Under the pieces are notes generated by a model, which was not told the DNA's origin, made no database searches, and saw only the letters and a list, made by a program, of their open reading frames with translations. Below are positions 16,417-25,148 of a DNA stretch of 64,000 nucleotides, one piece after another. Source of the DNA: Promicromonospora umidemergens. GTDB lineage: Bacteria; Actinomycetota; Actinomycetes; Actinomycetales; Cellulomonadaceae. Position numbers and translations under genes: made by a program. Numbering within the stretch: the stretch's first letter is position 1; every line of letters starts with the position of its first letter. Where the stretch lies: contig NZ_JAMTCT010000021.1 in the NCBI RefSeq assembly GCF_024171995.1, forward strand, positions 44,252 to 108,251, given 5' to 3'.

Positions 16417-16848
16417 ATGACCGGGCCGGCACGGCGACCGTCACCACGTTCGCTGGTTCGTCGCGAGCTGGCGACCAGCGATCGGTTTCGCACCGCGAAC
16501 GACATCTACCTCACGCTCGCGGAGCAGCGACACCGAGCGAGCCTTTCGACGGTCTACCGCACCCTGACCGCGCTCGCGGACTCCGAGCTCGCCGAGACGG
16601 TCTACCTGCCCGCGGCGGGAACCGCCTACCGCTTGCGGCCTCGTGAGGCGGCCGGGCCATATCTCGTGTGCGTGCGGTGCGGCACGGCGGCGCCGGTCCC
16701 TACGGCCCATCTCGCGCCGTGGTTCCGCTCCACGGCAGCGCGGCAAGGCTTCACCGAGGTCGAGGCCCGCATCGAGATCTGGGGCCGGTGCAAGGCCTGC
16801 CGGCAAGGGCTGCCGACAGGGCTTAACGATAATGATTCTCAGTTCTGA
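16417..16848 (+). CDS. zur: Fur-family regulator, probably Zur
   Basis: The 143-residue protein has the Fur-type winged helix (TANDIYLTLAEQ, SLSTVYRTLTALAD) and a dimerisation domain with two CxxC pairs (VCVRC and RCKAC) forming the usual structural zinc site. Zur proteins repress zinc uptake genes when zinc is plentiful. The ATG at 16417 fits family length; an upstream ATG would place a Zur-like box inside the coding region. Four palindromic boxes around the gene and AztC/AztD homologues downstream favour Zur over Fur or PerR, though metal specificity cannot be read off directly. Confidence 0.82.
   Translation: MTGPARRPSPRSLVRRELATSDRFRTANDIYLTLAEQRHRASLSTVYRTLTALADSELAETVYLPAAGTAYRLRPREAAGPYLVCVRCGTAAPVPTAHLAPWFRSTAARQGFTEVEARIEIWGRCKACRQGLPTGLNDNDSQF
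16828..16840. promoter_or_regulatory. Zur-like box 4
   Basis: GATAATGATTCTC overlaps the last codons of the Zur gene, about 100 bp before the AztD-like gene. It differs by one base from the box in front of the ABC importer at 41140-41152 (read on the minus strand). Confidence 0.65.
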
Positions 16849-16941
16849 TATGGTCTGCGCCGCGGCCAAGGCCGCCCCATGCACCGTTCTCGAAAGGAGC
16901 AAGCTCCGCCCTCGCGACACCCTCGCGGAGCTCAGAACCAC

Positions 16942-18333
16942 ATGACACTCACCGCACGAACCCGCTCACGGTCGAGGAGCCTGGTCGCTCTCGGCCTCGT
17001 TCTGCCCCTCACGGCACTGGCGGCCTGCTCCTCGGGCGAGGCCGGGGCCGGCACCGACAGCACGGCCTCGCAGACCACCACCGAAGCGCCGGAAAACCCG
17101 GCGACGGAGGAGGCGACCTACACACCACGCATCGCCATCACCTACGACGGTGGGATCCAGGTGCTCGACGCCGGGACCCTGGAGAGCGTCGGCGAGTTCG
17201 AGCTCGACGGCTTCAACCGCCTGGGCGGCGTCGGTGACGGACGGCACCTCCTGGTCTCCACGTCGGGTGGGTTCCAGGTCCTGGACGCCGCGGCGTGGGC
17301 CGAGCCGCACGGTGACCACTCGCACTACTACACGGCCGACCCGCGGCTGACCGACGTCAGGTTCGACGCCGAGACGCCCGGTCACGCTGTCCCCCATGAG
17401 GGCCGGGTCGCGCTGTTCGACGACGGCACGGGCGAGGTGACGGTCTTCGACGCGGGCGACGTCGCCGACCCGGAGCGCGAGACGCGGCAGCTCAGCACTC
17501 CTGAGGCCCACCACGGTGTCGCGGTCGAGCTGCACGACGGCTCGCTCGTCCTCTCCGAGGGCACCGAAGAGGCTCGCACGGGCATCCGTGTGCTCGACAA
17601 GGACGACAAGGAGATCGCGTCGTCCGACGAGTGCCCGGGGGTGCACGGCGAGGCGGTCGCCGCCGACGAGGCCGTCCTGATCGGCTGCGAGGACGGGGTG
17701 CTGGTCTACAAGGACGGCAAGATCACCAAGGTCGACAGCCCCGACGACTACGGCCGCATCGGCAACCAGGCGGGCAGCGAGGAGTCCAGCGTGGTGCTGG
17801 GCGACTACAAGTCCGACCCGGACGCCGAGCTGGAGCGGCCCACTCGCGTCTCGCTCACGGACACCAAGACCGGCGAGATGACGCTCGTCGACCTGCCCTC
17901 GAGCTACACCTTCCGGTCGCTCGCGCGCGGCGACGACGGCGAGGCGCTCGTCCTGGGCACCGACGGCCAGATCCACGTCATCGACCCCGACAGCAAGAAG
18001 CTGGTCAAGTCGGTCCCCGTCATCGACGAGTGGGAGGAGCCGGACGAGTGGCAGACGCCGCGCCCCGCGATCTTCATGCTCGACGGCTCCGCGTACGTCA
18101 CCGACCCCGCGGCCCGTTCGATCCACGCCGTGGACATCGAGACGGGCGAGGTCTGGCTGAGCACCGAGCTCGAGGTCGAGCCCAACGAGATCAACGGCAT
18201 CTCCGGGAACGTCGAGGAGGGGTCGACCGAGTTCGGCGAGGGCGAGGACCACGGCCACGCGGAGGACGGCCACGCGGAGGACGAGCACGCGAAGGAGGAG
18301 GGTGACCACTCGGAGACGAGTGACCAGGGCTGA
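16942..18333 (+). CDS. aztD: AztD-like zinc metallochaperone lipoprotein (beta-propeller)
   Basis: The 463-residue protein opens with a lipoprotein signal (LAACSSGE), followed by a beta-propeller-like fold with repeated VLDAGTLE-type blades, and ends in a His/Glu/Asp-rich tail (HAEDGHAEDEHAKEEGDHSE). A second His cluster, EPHGDHSHYY, lies near residue 120. This fits AztD, a periplasmic zinc chaperone that passes zinc to AztC. The ATG at 16942 immediately precedes the signal peptide. It lies downstream of Zur-like box 4 and 105 bp before the AztC-like gene. Confidence 0.85.
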   Translation: MTLTARTRSRSRSLVALGLVLPLTALAACSSGEAGAGTDSTASQTTTEAPENPATEEATYTPRIAITYDGGIQVLDAGTLESVGEFELDGFNRLGGVGDGRHLLVSTSGGFQVLDAAAWAEPHGDHSHYYTADPRLTDVRFDAETPGHAVPHEGRVALFDDGTGEVTVFDAGDVADPERETRQLSTPEAHHGVAVELHDGSLVLSEGTEEARTGIRVLDKDDKEIASSDECPGVHGEAVAADEAVLIGCEDGVLVYKDGKITKVDSPDDYGRIGNQAGSEESSVVLGDYKSDPDAELERPTRVSLTDTKTGEMTLVDLPSSYTFRSLARGDDGEALVLGTDGQIHVIDPDSKKLVKSVPVIDEWEEPDEWQTPRPAIFMLDGSAYVTDPAARSIHAVDIETGEVWLSTELEVEPNEINGISGNVEEGSTEFGEGEDHGHAEDGHAEDEHAKEEGDHSETSDQG

Positions 18334-18438
18334 CCTTGGCGCCCCCCGCAGCTCGTGGTGGCCGCGACGCCGCCGGTGTCGCGGCCACGCCCTGTCCCGT
18401 GCACGACCCTGCCTCTCACCACGACGCCGAGGAGCCTC

Positions 18439-19359
18439 ATGCCCCCCGCACGCCCCCGTGCCCGACCTCTCTCTGCCGCAGCCGCTGCACTGCTGGTCCT
18501 CACCGCCACCACCGCGTGCTCACCCGTCGTCCAGGACGACACGGTCGACGTCCTCACGTCGTTCTACCCGCTGCAGTACGTCGCCGAGGAGGTCGGCGGC
18601 GAGCACGTGAACGTCACCAACCTCACGCCTGCCGCGGCCGACCCGCACAGCGTCGAGCTCTCACCGGCCCGGGTGCGCGAGATGGGCCAGGCCGATCTTG
18701 TCGTGTACCTCTCCGGGATGCAGGCCGCGACGGACGAGGCCCTGGAGGCCAACCCGCCCGACCGCCTGCTCGACACCGCCGAGGCGGCCGGGCTGGAGGC
18801 CGGTCCCAACGGCGCCGCCGCAGCGCCGTCGGGCTCCGCCGCGCTCGACCCGCACTTCTGGCAGGACCCCGCCCGGCTCTCCGACGTCGCCCAGGGCGTC
18901 GCCGCCGAGCTCTCCGACGCTGATCCTGATCACGCGGCCGACTACACCGCCAACGCCGAGGCACTGGTCGCCGAGCTCGACACCCTGGACCAGGACTACC
19001 GCGATGGGCTCGCGCAGTGCGCTGGAGCGACTCTCGTCGTCTCGCACGAGGCCTTCGGCTACCTGGCCGAGCGGTACGACCTCGTCCAGGTCGGCATCTC
19101 GGGCATCGACCCCGAGGCAGAACCCTCGCCCGCCCGGCTACGCGCCGTGCGCTCCGTGGTCCAGGCCGACGACGTGCGGACCGTCTTCTTCGAGGTCATC
19201 ACCAGCCCGAAGGTCGCCAAGGCGCTCGCCGAGGACCTCGGCATCGACTCCGCCAAGCTGGACCCCATCGAGGGTCGGTCCGACCCGGACGCCGACTACA
19301 TGGACGTCATGCGGGAAAACCTGGCAGCCCTGGAGGGCGGGCTCGTGTGCGAAGGCTGA
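18439..19359 (+). CDS. aztC: AztC/ZnuA-like zinc-binding lipoprotein
   Basis: This 306-residue protein is a cluster A-I solute-binding protein. After a lipobox (TTACSPV) it shows the zinc ligands in context: ADPHSVELSP, LDPHFWQDP, VSHEAFGYLAERY and a late Asp in the DPIEG region, with a long Asp/Gly/Ala loop before DPHFW where zinc is first captured. It should deliver zinc to an ABC permease. No permease or ATPase gene of this system is present in the window. The start has GAGGAG seven bases upstream. Confidence 0.88.
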   Translation: MPPARPRARPLSAAAAALLVLTATTACSPVVQDDTVDVLTSFYPLQYVAEEVGGEHVNVTNLTPAAADPHSVELSPARVREMGQADLVVYLSGMQAATDEALEANPPDRLLDTAEAAGLEAGPNGAAAAPSGSAALDPHFWQDPARLSDVAQGVAAELSDADPDHAADYTANAEALVAELDTLDQDYRDGLAQCAGATLVVSHEAFGYLAERYDLVQVGISGIDPEAEPSPARLRAVRSVVQADDVRTVFFEVITSPKVAKALAEDLGIDSAKLDPIEGRSDPDADYMDVMRENLAALEGGLVCEG

Positions 19360-19398
19360 CCTGACCACGCCGGCTCCACTGCACGGAAGGTAGGCACG

Positions 19399-20895
19399 AT
19401 GCGACTGCTGCTCCTGTCCAACTCCACCAACCACGCCGGCGGCTACCTCGAGCACGCCCTGGACACGGTGGTCGGCTTCCTCGACGGCGCGACCGTCACG
19501 TTCGTCCCGTACGCGCTCGCCGACCACGACGGCTACACCGCGAAGGTCACCGAGGTGCTCGCGTCCCGAGGTATCCGCGTGAGCGGGCTGCACGCCGCCG
19601 GCGACCCCTGGGCCGCTGTCGAACAGGCCGAGGCGGTGTTCGTGGGTGGCGGGAACACCTTCCGCCTGCTGGACACGCTGCAGCGCCTCGACCTGCTCGC
19701 CCCGCTCGCGGCGCGCGTCCGCGACGGGCTGCCGTACCTGGGCGCGAGCGCCGGCACGGCCATCGCGAGCCCGACCATCCGCACCACGAACGACATGCCG
19801 ATCACCCAGCCGACGTCGTTCGAGGCGCTCGGCCTGGTCCCGGTCCAGCTCAACGCGCACTACGTCGACGCGGACCCCGCCAGTACGCACGGCGGTGAGA
19901 CCCGCGAGGAGCGTCTGAAGGAGTTCCTCGAGGTCAACGACGTGCCGGTACTCGGCCTGCGCGAGGGGACCTGGCTGACCGTCGCGGACGGCACCGCCCG
20001 CATCGGCGGAACCGCCGTGGGCGACGCCGCGCCTGGTCCGGCCGTCGTGCTCACCCGTTGGGACGCACCGCTGGAGGTGAGCGGCGACGTCAGCGAGCTG
20101 CTGTCGGCCACGGCGAGGTTCGATGCTCCGACGGCGCCGTCGCCGCGTGCGGGGTCGCACGCCGCGGTACGTCGCCCGGGAGACCAGGTGCGTGTCGACC
20201 CGGCGCTCTCAGGTGCCGAGTTCTGGGAGCCGCTCTACCGGTCGGCCCCGTCACCGACGGACGTAGCGCCCAACGTCCGGCTCACCGAGGTGGTCAGCGG
20301 TCTCGCGCCGGCACCGGGTCGTGCCTGCGACCTGGGCTGCGGGCACGGTGGCGATGCGCTGTGGCTGGCCGCTCTCGGCTGGCGGGTCACCGCGGTCGAT
20401 GTCTCGGCGACTGCCGTGGACCGTGTCAAGGCCGCAGCCGTCGACCAGGGCCTGGCGGACCGTGTCCGGACCGAGCAGCACGACCTGTCGCGCAGTGTGC
20501 CGACCGGCCCGTTCGACCTGGTCTACGCGTGCTACCTGCACAGCCCGGTGACGTTCGACCGGACCGATCTGCTCCGCCGGGCCGCTCAGCAGGTGGCGCC
20601 CGGTGGGTACCTGGTGCTGATCGACCACGCGTCTCTTGCACCGTGGTCCTGGCGCTCCAGCGACGACGAACCTGTGTTCCCCAGCCCGGAAGAGACCGTC
20701 GACGCGCTGGCGCTCGATGACGGTTGGCGCCTGGAACGTTGCGAGCGCAGCGAACGGGAAGCGAGAGGACCGGACGGCACGACCGCCGTCGTCGCGGACG
20801 ACCTGATCGCGCTCCGTCGCACACCGCATCCGATACCCGCAGGCCCTCGGCCTGCCACGGTCAACCCATCAGGAGGAACACATGGATCCCGCTGA
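19399..20895 (+). CDS. fusion of peptidase E (S51) and class I SAM-dependent methyltransferase
   Basis: Residues 1-230 are a complete peptidase E, which releases N-terminal Asp from dipeptides: nucleophile Ser117 in GASAGTAIA, with Asp132 and His154 in positions expected for the family. After a Pro/Ala/Arg linker (about 240-268) comes a full class I methyltransferase (about 270-480): DLGCGHGGDALWLA binds S-adenosylmethionine, then VTAVDVSATAV and FDLVYACYLH. No stop or start separates them: the frame runs unbroken for 498 residues. The final 14 bases overlap the next methyltransferase gene. The linkage is unusual and suggests that both activities act on one substrate or in one pathway. Confidence 0.8.
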   Translation: MRLLLLSNSTNHAGGYLEHALDTVVGFLDGATVTFVPYALADHDGYTAKVTEVLASRGIRVSGLHAAGDPWAAVEQAEAVFVGGGNTFRLLDTLQRLDLLAPLAARVRDGLPYLGASAGTAIASPTIRTTNDMPITQPTSFEALGLVPVQLNAHYVDADPASTHGGETREERLKEFLEVNDVPVLGLREGTWLTVADGTARIGGTAVGDAAPGPAVVLTRWDAPLEVSGDVSELLSATARFDAPTAPSPRAGSHAAVRRPGDQVRVDPALSGAEFWEPLYRSAPSPTDVAPNVRLTEVVSGLAPAPGRACDLGCGHGGDALWLAALGWRVTAVDVSATAVDRVKAAAVDQGLADRVRTEQHDLSRSVPTGPFDLVYACYLHSPVTFDRTDLLRRAAQQVAPGGYLVLIDHASLAPWSWRSSDDEPVFPSPEETVDALALDDGWRLERCERSEREARGPDGTTAVVADDLIALRRTPHPIPAGPRPATVNPSGGTHGSR

Positions 20896-21664
20896 GTTCT
20901 GGGCGACGGGCGACTACGCCGTCGTCGGCGACCTCTGGGCGCAGCCCGGCCGCGACCTCGCCGCGTCCCTGTCGGTCGAGGGACGGGACGTGGTCGACCT
21001 GGCCACAGGAACCGGCGTGACGGCGATCGCCGCCGCCGCGCACGGGGCACGGTCCGTGGTCGGCGTGGACGTCACCCCCGAGCTGCTCCGGGAGGCCACG
21101 CGGCGTGCCGACGAGGCAGGCGTGCACATCACCTGGCTGACCGCCGACTTCCTGTCCGTGCCGCTGCCGAACGGGTGCGCGGACCTGGTGACCTCGACCT
21201 TCGGCATCGTCTTCGCCGCCGACCCCGACACCGCCCTGGCGGAGGCACGGCGCCTGACCCGGCCCGGCGGCCAGATCGTCTTCACGAGCTGGTCCGCTGC
21301 CGGCCTCTTCGGGAAGATCCGGCAGGCGCTGGCGTCCTTCTTCCCCGAGGCACCCGCGCCGTGGCACGAGACCGCGGACGACATCCGCGCCGTGGCGGGC
21401 AGGGACGCACAGGTCACCGAGGAATCGTTCGTCATGACCGTGGAGTCACCCGAGCAGTTCGTCAGCCAGCTCGAACAGCACAGCGCGCCCGTCGTGCTGG
21501 GCGCAGCGAGCCTCGGACCCGTGTGGCCGCAGGCGCGCGAACGGCTCCTGGACACCGTGCGTGCGGTAGGCGACCACACCGGCGACGGCTTCCAGCTACC
21601 GGTCGGCTACCTGCGCACCACGCTCACCACGACCACCGACGAGCCGCACCCGACGACCGGGTGA
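20882..21664 (+). CDS. class I SAM-dependent methyltransferase
   Basis: The 260-residue protein has the usual motifs: VVDLATGTGVTAIAAA (motif I), VVGVDVTPELL (motif II) and LVTSTFGIVFAADPD (motif IV), followed by LTRPGGQIVFTSW. It is of the UbiE/Coq5-like methyltransf_11 or 25 group. Its ribosome-binding site (AGGAGG) lies inside the preceding fusion gene, which it overlaps by 14 bp, so the two methyltransferases are translationally linked. The two methyltransferase domains are not close copies. Substrate unknown. Confidence 0.85.
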   Translation: MDPAEFWATGDYAVVGDLWAQPGRDLAASLSVEGRDVVDLATGTGVTAIAAAAHGARSVVGVDVTPELLREATRRADEAGVHITWLTADFLSVPLPNGCADLVTSTFGIVFAADPDTALAEARRLTRPGGQIVFTSWSAAGLFGKIRQALASFFPEAPAPWHETADDIRAVAGRDAQVTEESFVMTVESPEQFVSQLEQHSAPVVLGAASLGPVWPQARERLLDTVRAVGDHTGDGFQLPVGYLRTTLTTTTDEPHPTTG

Positions 21665-21734
21665 CCGTGCGGGCCGGGCTGCTGCCCGCGGAGCCCGACG
21701 CCCGCGCGGCAGTGACCGGCACCCTGTGGCTGGT

Positions 21735-22205
21735 TCATCCCACCCAGGCTGTCCAGCTCGGCCCGGCGTCGCGCTCCAGCGCGCGCAGATAGACACTGAG
21801 CTTGCCGTAGAAGATGTAGACGGCCTCACGGTAGATCTCGTGCTGGACGAAGGGTGAGGCGATGAAACCGCCGCCTCGGTCGATCCGATCGACCTGCAGC
21901 TCGTCGACCGTGAACGCATCCAGGGCGGCCTTCATCGCGGCATCCTGCTCGTCGAACCACGCACGGAGGCCGGCGACCGTCACGGGTGATGGCGGCGGTA
22001 GCTGCCGGTGCGCCCAGTCGAGCTCGAGCGTCCGGAACGAGTGGGTGTACACGCCCTGGAGGTCTCCCAGGTCGATGAGCAGCTGGCCGAGCGTGGGATT
22101 CGCACCCGGCAGCTCGTAGGAGAGGTCGTCGTCGGAGACCACAGTGAGCAGATGGTCTCGCATGCTGTGGTGCCCGCGGATCTCCTCCTCGAACAGGCCG
22201 TTCAT
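21735..22205 (-). CDS. DinB family protein
   Basis: The 156-residue protein has the helical DinB layout with three candidate metal-ligand His: EIRGHHSMRDHLL near the N-terminus, GVYTHSFRTLELDW in the middle and PFVQHEIYREAVYIF near the C-terminus. DinB/YfiT proteins are four-helix metal enzymes, many of them thiol-dependent transferases using mycothiol or bacillithiol. Function here is unknown. Two ATGs are adjacent; the second has the better spacing from GGGAGG. The longer upstream frame is Arg-rich and not credible. Confidence 0.75.
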   Translation of the reverse strand: MNGLFEEEIRGHHSMRDHLLTVVSDDDLSYELPGANPTLGQLLIDLGDLQGVYTHSFRTLELDWAHRQLPPPSPVTVAGLRAWFDEQDAAMKAALDAFTVDELQVDRIDRGGGFIASPFVQHEIYREAVYIFYGKLSVYLRALERDAGPSWTAWVG

Positions 22206-22208
22206 CAT

Positions 22209-22500
22209 TTGCCTCCCTTTTACGACCGATAGTAGTTTCACCGTCGCAGCCCCACACCGACGACCACGCCGGCGGACACGCCGGAGAGGACGCCGAACAC
22301 TGCTCGCCCCCCGCGTGACGCGTCCCAGCGGTTCGGCGTTCACTGTCAGTAGCGGTGTTGAGGAGCACCTGCTGCGATCACCCGTGACCCGCGAGATGCT
22401 GCGGCGGGCGGAGCCCGGCCGCACCGAACGTCCCCACGTGCATGCCGGACAGATATCGCCGTGTCGTCATTCGGTCGGGCCGCCAGAGCGTACGGACGAA
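22209..22500. other. intergenic region, no gene seen
   Basis: About 290 bp before the terminator hold no convincing ORF. The left edge carries the DinB promoter region (ACTACTATCGGTCG on the minus strand). The rest shows no repeats or homology I can name. Confidence 0.5.
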
Positions 22501-22534
22501 AAGCCCCTCCGTCTCGCTGGAGACGGAGGGGCTT
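22501..22534 (-). terminator. strong terminator hairpin of the ABC exporter operon
   Basis: A perfect 15-bp stem (22501-22515 and 22520-22534) with a GCTG loop starts with AAGCCCC and ends GGGGCTT, 16 bp past the permease stop. Confidence 0.85.
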
Positions 22535-22549
22535 CGTGCGGCGCAGATC

Positions 22550-23311
22550 TTAGCTGATCTTGCGTCGGTAGGTGGCCATGGCGAAGCCGTAGGCGAGGGC
22601 GAGGATGCCGATGCACCAGGCGAGGGCGATCCAGATGTCGGTGCCGACGGGCTGTTGGGCCAGGAGGCTGCGGATGGCGTCGACGATGGGGGTGACGGGT
22701 TGGTTCTCGGCGAACCAGCGTACGGGGCCGGGCATGGTCTCGGTGGGCACGAACGCCGAGCTGACGAACGGCAGGAAGATGAGGGGGTAGGAGAATGCGC
22801 TGGCGCCGTCGACGGTCTTGGCGGACAGGCCGGCGATGACGGCGAGCCAGGTCAGGGCGAGGGTGAACATGGTCAGGATGCCTGCGACGGCGAGCCAGGC
22901 CAGTACCCCGGCTCCTGAGCGGAAGCCCATGAGCAGGGCGACCAGGACGACGAGGGTCACGGAGACGAGGTTGGCGACCAGGGAGGTCAGGACGTGTCCC
23001 CAGAGCACTGCTGAGCGGGCGATGGGCATGGACTGGAATCGTTCGAAGATGCCGCCCTGCATGTCGAGGAAGAGTCGGTAGGCGGTGTAGGCGATGCCGG
23101 AGGCGATGGTGATGAGCAGGATGCCGGGCAGGAGGTAGTTCACGTAGCTGCCGGTGCCGGTGTTGATGGCGCCGCCGAGTACGTAGACGAACATCAGCAT
23201 GAGGGCGATCGGTGTGACGGCGGTGGTGATGATGGTGTCGGGGCTGCGGAGGATGTGGCTCAGGGAGCGTCCGGTCAGGACGGCGGTGTCACCGAAGAAG
23301 TGCTTGCTCAT
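22550..23311 (-). CDS. ABC-2 type exporter permease (DrrB-like)
   Basis: The 253-residue protein has six membrane helices and the ABC-2 family pattern: an N-terminal amphipathic start (LTGRSLSHILRSPDTIITT), and a loop with MQGGIFERFQSMPIARSAVLWGH before helix 3. It resembles DrrB, the daunorubicin exporter permease. Its ATG overlaps the ATPase stop by four bases, so the two are cotranslated. The substrate is unknown; the DUF4097 neighbour and dedicated regulator suggest a drug- or envelope-stress-inducible exporter. Confidence 0.88.
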   Translation of the reverse strand: MSKHFFGDTAVLTGRSLSHILRSPDTIITTAVTPIALMLMFVYVLGGAINTGTGSYVNYLLPGILLITIASGIAYTAYRLFLDMQGGIFERFQSMPIARSAVLWGHVLTSLVANLVSVTLVVLVALLMGFRSGAGVLAWLAVAGILTMFTLALTWLAVIAGLSAKTVDGASAFSYPLIFLPFVSSAFVPTETMPGPVRWFAENQPVTPIVDAIRSLLAQQPVGTDIWIALAWCIGILALAYGFAMATYRRKIS

Positions 23312-24165
23312 GACTGCTCCTTGCTCGACTCGGTCGTGACCGGCGAGCTCTTGCCCGACCCGTCGTTGGTGTCCTTGCCGCCCTTGCCGTTGGTGCCCAC
23401 GAGCGTGAGGAAGATGTCCTCGAGAGACGGCTGCTTCTCGACGTACTCGACCTTGGCCGGGGGCAGCAGGGCCTTGAGCTCGGCCAGGGTGCCGTTGACG
23501 ATGATGCGGCCCTGGTGGAGGATCGCGATCCGGTCGGCGAGCTGTTCGGCCTCGTCGAGGTACTGGGTGGTGAGCAGGACGGTGGTGCCCTGCTTGGCGA
23601 GCTCCGCGACGACCTGCCAGACCTCGATGCGGGCCTCGGGGTCGAGCCCGGTGGTGGGCTCGTCCAGGAAGATGATCGGCGGGTTGCCGATCAGGCTCAT
23701 CGCGATGTCCAGCCGGCGGCGCATGCCGCCGGAGTAGGTGCCCGCCTTCCGGGGTCCCGCGTCGACCAGGTCGAAGCGGGCCAGGAGGTCGTCGGCGACC
23801 GTGCCGGGGTCCTTCAGGTGGCGCAGCTTGGCGACCAGGATCAGGTTCTCCCGCCCGGTCAGGACCTCGTCGACCGCCGCGAACTGCCCGGTCAGGCTGA
23901 TCGACTCCCGGACGCGCTGCGCGTCGGCGGTGACGTCGAACCCGTTGACGGTCGCCGTGCCGGCGTCCGGCCGCAGCAGCGTCGACAAGATCCGCACCAT
24001 CGTCGTCTTGCCTGCGCCGTTGGAGCCCAGCAGCGCGAAGATGCTGCCCCGCGCCACCTCGAGGTCCACGCCCTTCAGGACGTGCAGCTCCTTGTACGAC
24101 TTCTCCATGCCCTGCACGCGGATCGCAGGTTCACGCCCTGCTCCGGTCGCTGCCTCGGCACTCAT
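23308..24165 (-). CDS. ABC exporter ATP-binding protein (DrrA-like)
   Basis: The 285-residue protein shows Walker A GSNGAGKTT, Q-loop TGQFAAVDE, signature YSGGMRRRLD, Walker B IIFLDEPTTGLD and the H-loop replaced by TTQYLDEAEQ, which is usual in DrrA-type ATPases. A C-terminal extension includes VEYVEKQPSLEDIFLTLVG, also a DrrA trait. The ATG at 24165 has GAGGGAA upstream; the longer frame adds 13 residues without family support. It powers the permease encoded immediately downstream. Confidence 0.92.
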   Translation of the reverse strand: MSAEAATGAGREPAIRVQGMEKSYKELHVLKGVDLEVARGSIFALLGSNGAGKTTMVRILSTLLRPDAGTATVNGFDVTADAQRVRESISLTGQFAAVDEVLTGRENLILVAKLRHLKDPGTVADDLLARFDLVDAGPRKAGTYSGGMRRRLDIAMSLIGNPPIIFLDEPTTGLDPEARIEVWQVVAELAKQGTTVLLTTQYLDEAEQLADRIAILHQGRIIVNGTLAELKALLPPAKVEYVEKQPSLEDIFLTLVGTNGKGGKDTNDGSGKSSPVTTESSKEQS

Positions 24166-24255
24166 CTGATTCCCTCTCGTCACGTTCTCGAAGATCCGGA
24201 TCACCCCGCCGCCGGGCCCGGTCGCCGTGGCGGCCGGGCCGGGCTCGGGCTGTTG

Positions 24256-24915
24256 TCAGAGGCTGCGGGCGGCGATGTCGCCCTGGGTGGTGGTCGCGTG
24301 GATCTCCAGGTCAGCGGCGCCGGTGTTCTTGAGCGCGTTCTGGATCCGGCCCAAGGTGGTGCCGGCGTCCAGGGAGGCAGAGACACCGGCAGCGGCACCC
24401 ACCGTCACGTTGCCGGCCTGGGTGGTCAGCACGACCTTGCCGCGGACGGCCTCGGTGATGGTGATGTCGCCCTGCATGGTGCTGATCTCCCCGGGACCGG
24501 TAAGGCGGCCGACCGAGACGTCACCGGCCTGAGCCGTGAGGCGGACGCTCGCCGCCTCGTCGATCTTGATCGCGCCGTAGGCCTCGTGGGTGACCTCGCC
24601 GAACCGGCCGACGCCGCGCAGCTCGGCGGTGGCCGTCTTTCCCTCGACGCCGGAGCCCGAGGGGAGCTGGACGGTCACCTCGATGGCCCCGGAGGCGCCG
24701 AGGATCTCGTGCTTCACCGGGGTCACGATCCGCAGGACGCCGTCGGTGTACTCGACCGTGGTCTGCTCGGCGGCCTTCACGTCCCGGCTCTTGGAGGCGT
24801 CCGCCGGCAGGACCTCGACCACGGTGTCGGCCCGGTCCGCGGCGATGAGCTGGACACGCGCTGCGGGGATGTTCAGGACGGTGGAGATCGGGTTCGGGGT
24901 GTCGAAGTTGTACAT
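24256..24915 (-). CDS. DUF4097 family beta-strand repeat protein
   Basis: The 219-residue protein is built of short beta repeats ending in GDV, GDI or GNV turns (LTAQAGDVSVGRL, TMQGDITITEAV, TTQAGNVTVGAA, TTTQGDIAARSL), the right-handed helix expected of DUF4097/DUF4098 adhesin-like proteins. No signal peptide is visible, so it is likely cytoplasmic. It precedes the DrrAB-like genes on the same strand and is divergent from the MarR-type regulator. Such proteins are common partners of ABC-2 exporters in actinobacteria; their function is not known. Confidence 0.8.
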   Translation of the reverse strand: MYNFDTPNPISTVLNIPAARVQLIAADRADTVVEVLPADASKSRDVKAAEQTTVEYTDGVLRIVTPVKHEILGASGAIEVTVQLPSGSGVEGKTATAELRGVGRFGEVTHEAYGAIKIDEAASVRLTAQAGDVSVGRLTGPGEISTMQGDITITEAVRGKVVLTTQAGNVTVGAAAGVSASLDAGTTLGRIQNALKNTGAADLEIHATTTQGDIAARSL

Positions 24916-24989
24916 GGTGATCGGCTCCTGTGCTCGGTGGTGCTCATGTTTCTGATGTCGCAAACGCTACGTTGCATTTGCGGATCAGG

Positions 24990-25003
24990 CAACGCTAGCG
25001 TTG
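24990..25003. promoter_or_regulatory. perfect palindrome in the divergent regulator-exporter promoter region
   Basis: CAACGCTAGCGTTG is a 14-bp perfect palindrome. Related GTTGC and GCAAC elements recur between 24961 and 25095 (ACGTTGCATT, CAACGCTA, GTTGCGTTGG, ACGCAACACG, GCGTTGCAC). A multi-site operator for the regulator at 25149 is likely. Confidence 0.55.
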
Positions 25004-25148
25004 CGTTGGAGCAGCGTCAGTGCAGGTCAGATCGTATAAATCGTTGCTCTGGGTTGGAATTTAACGCAACACGATTGCTGCGGAGCGTTGCACTAGTTGA
25101 GAACGAACGCTATTCTGAAGGACCTCATGGAGCACTAAGGAGATCGCT

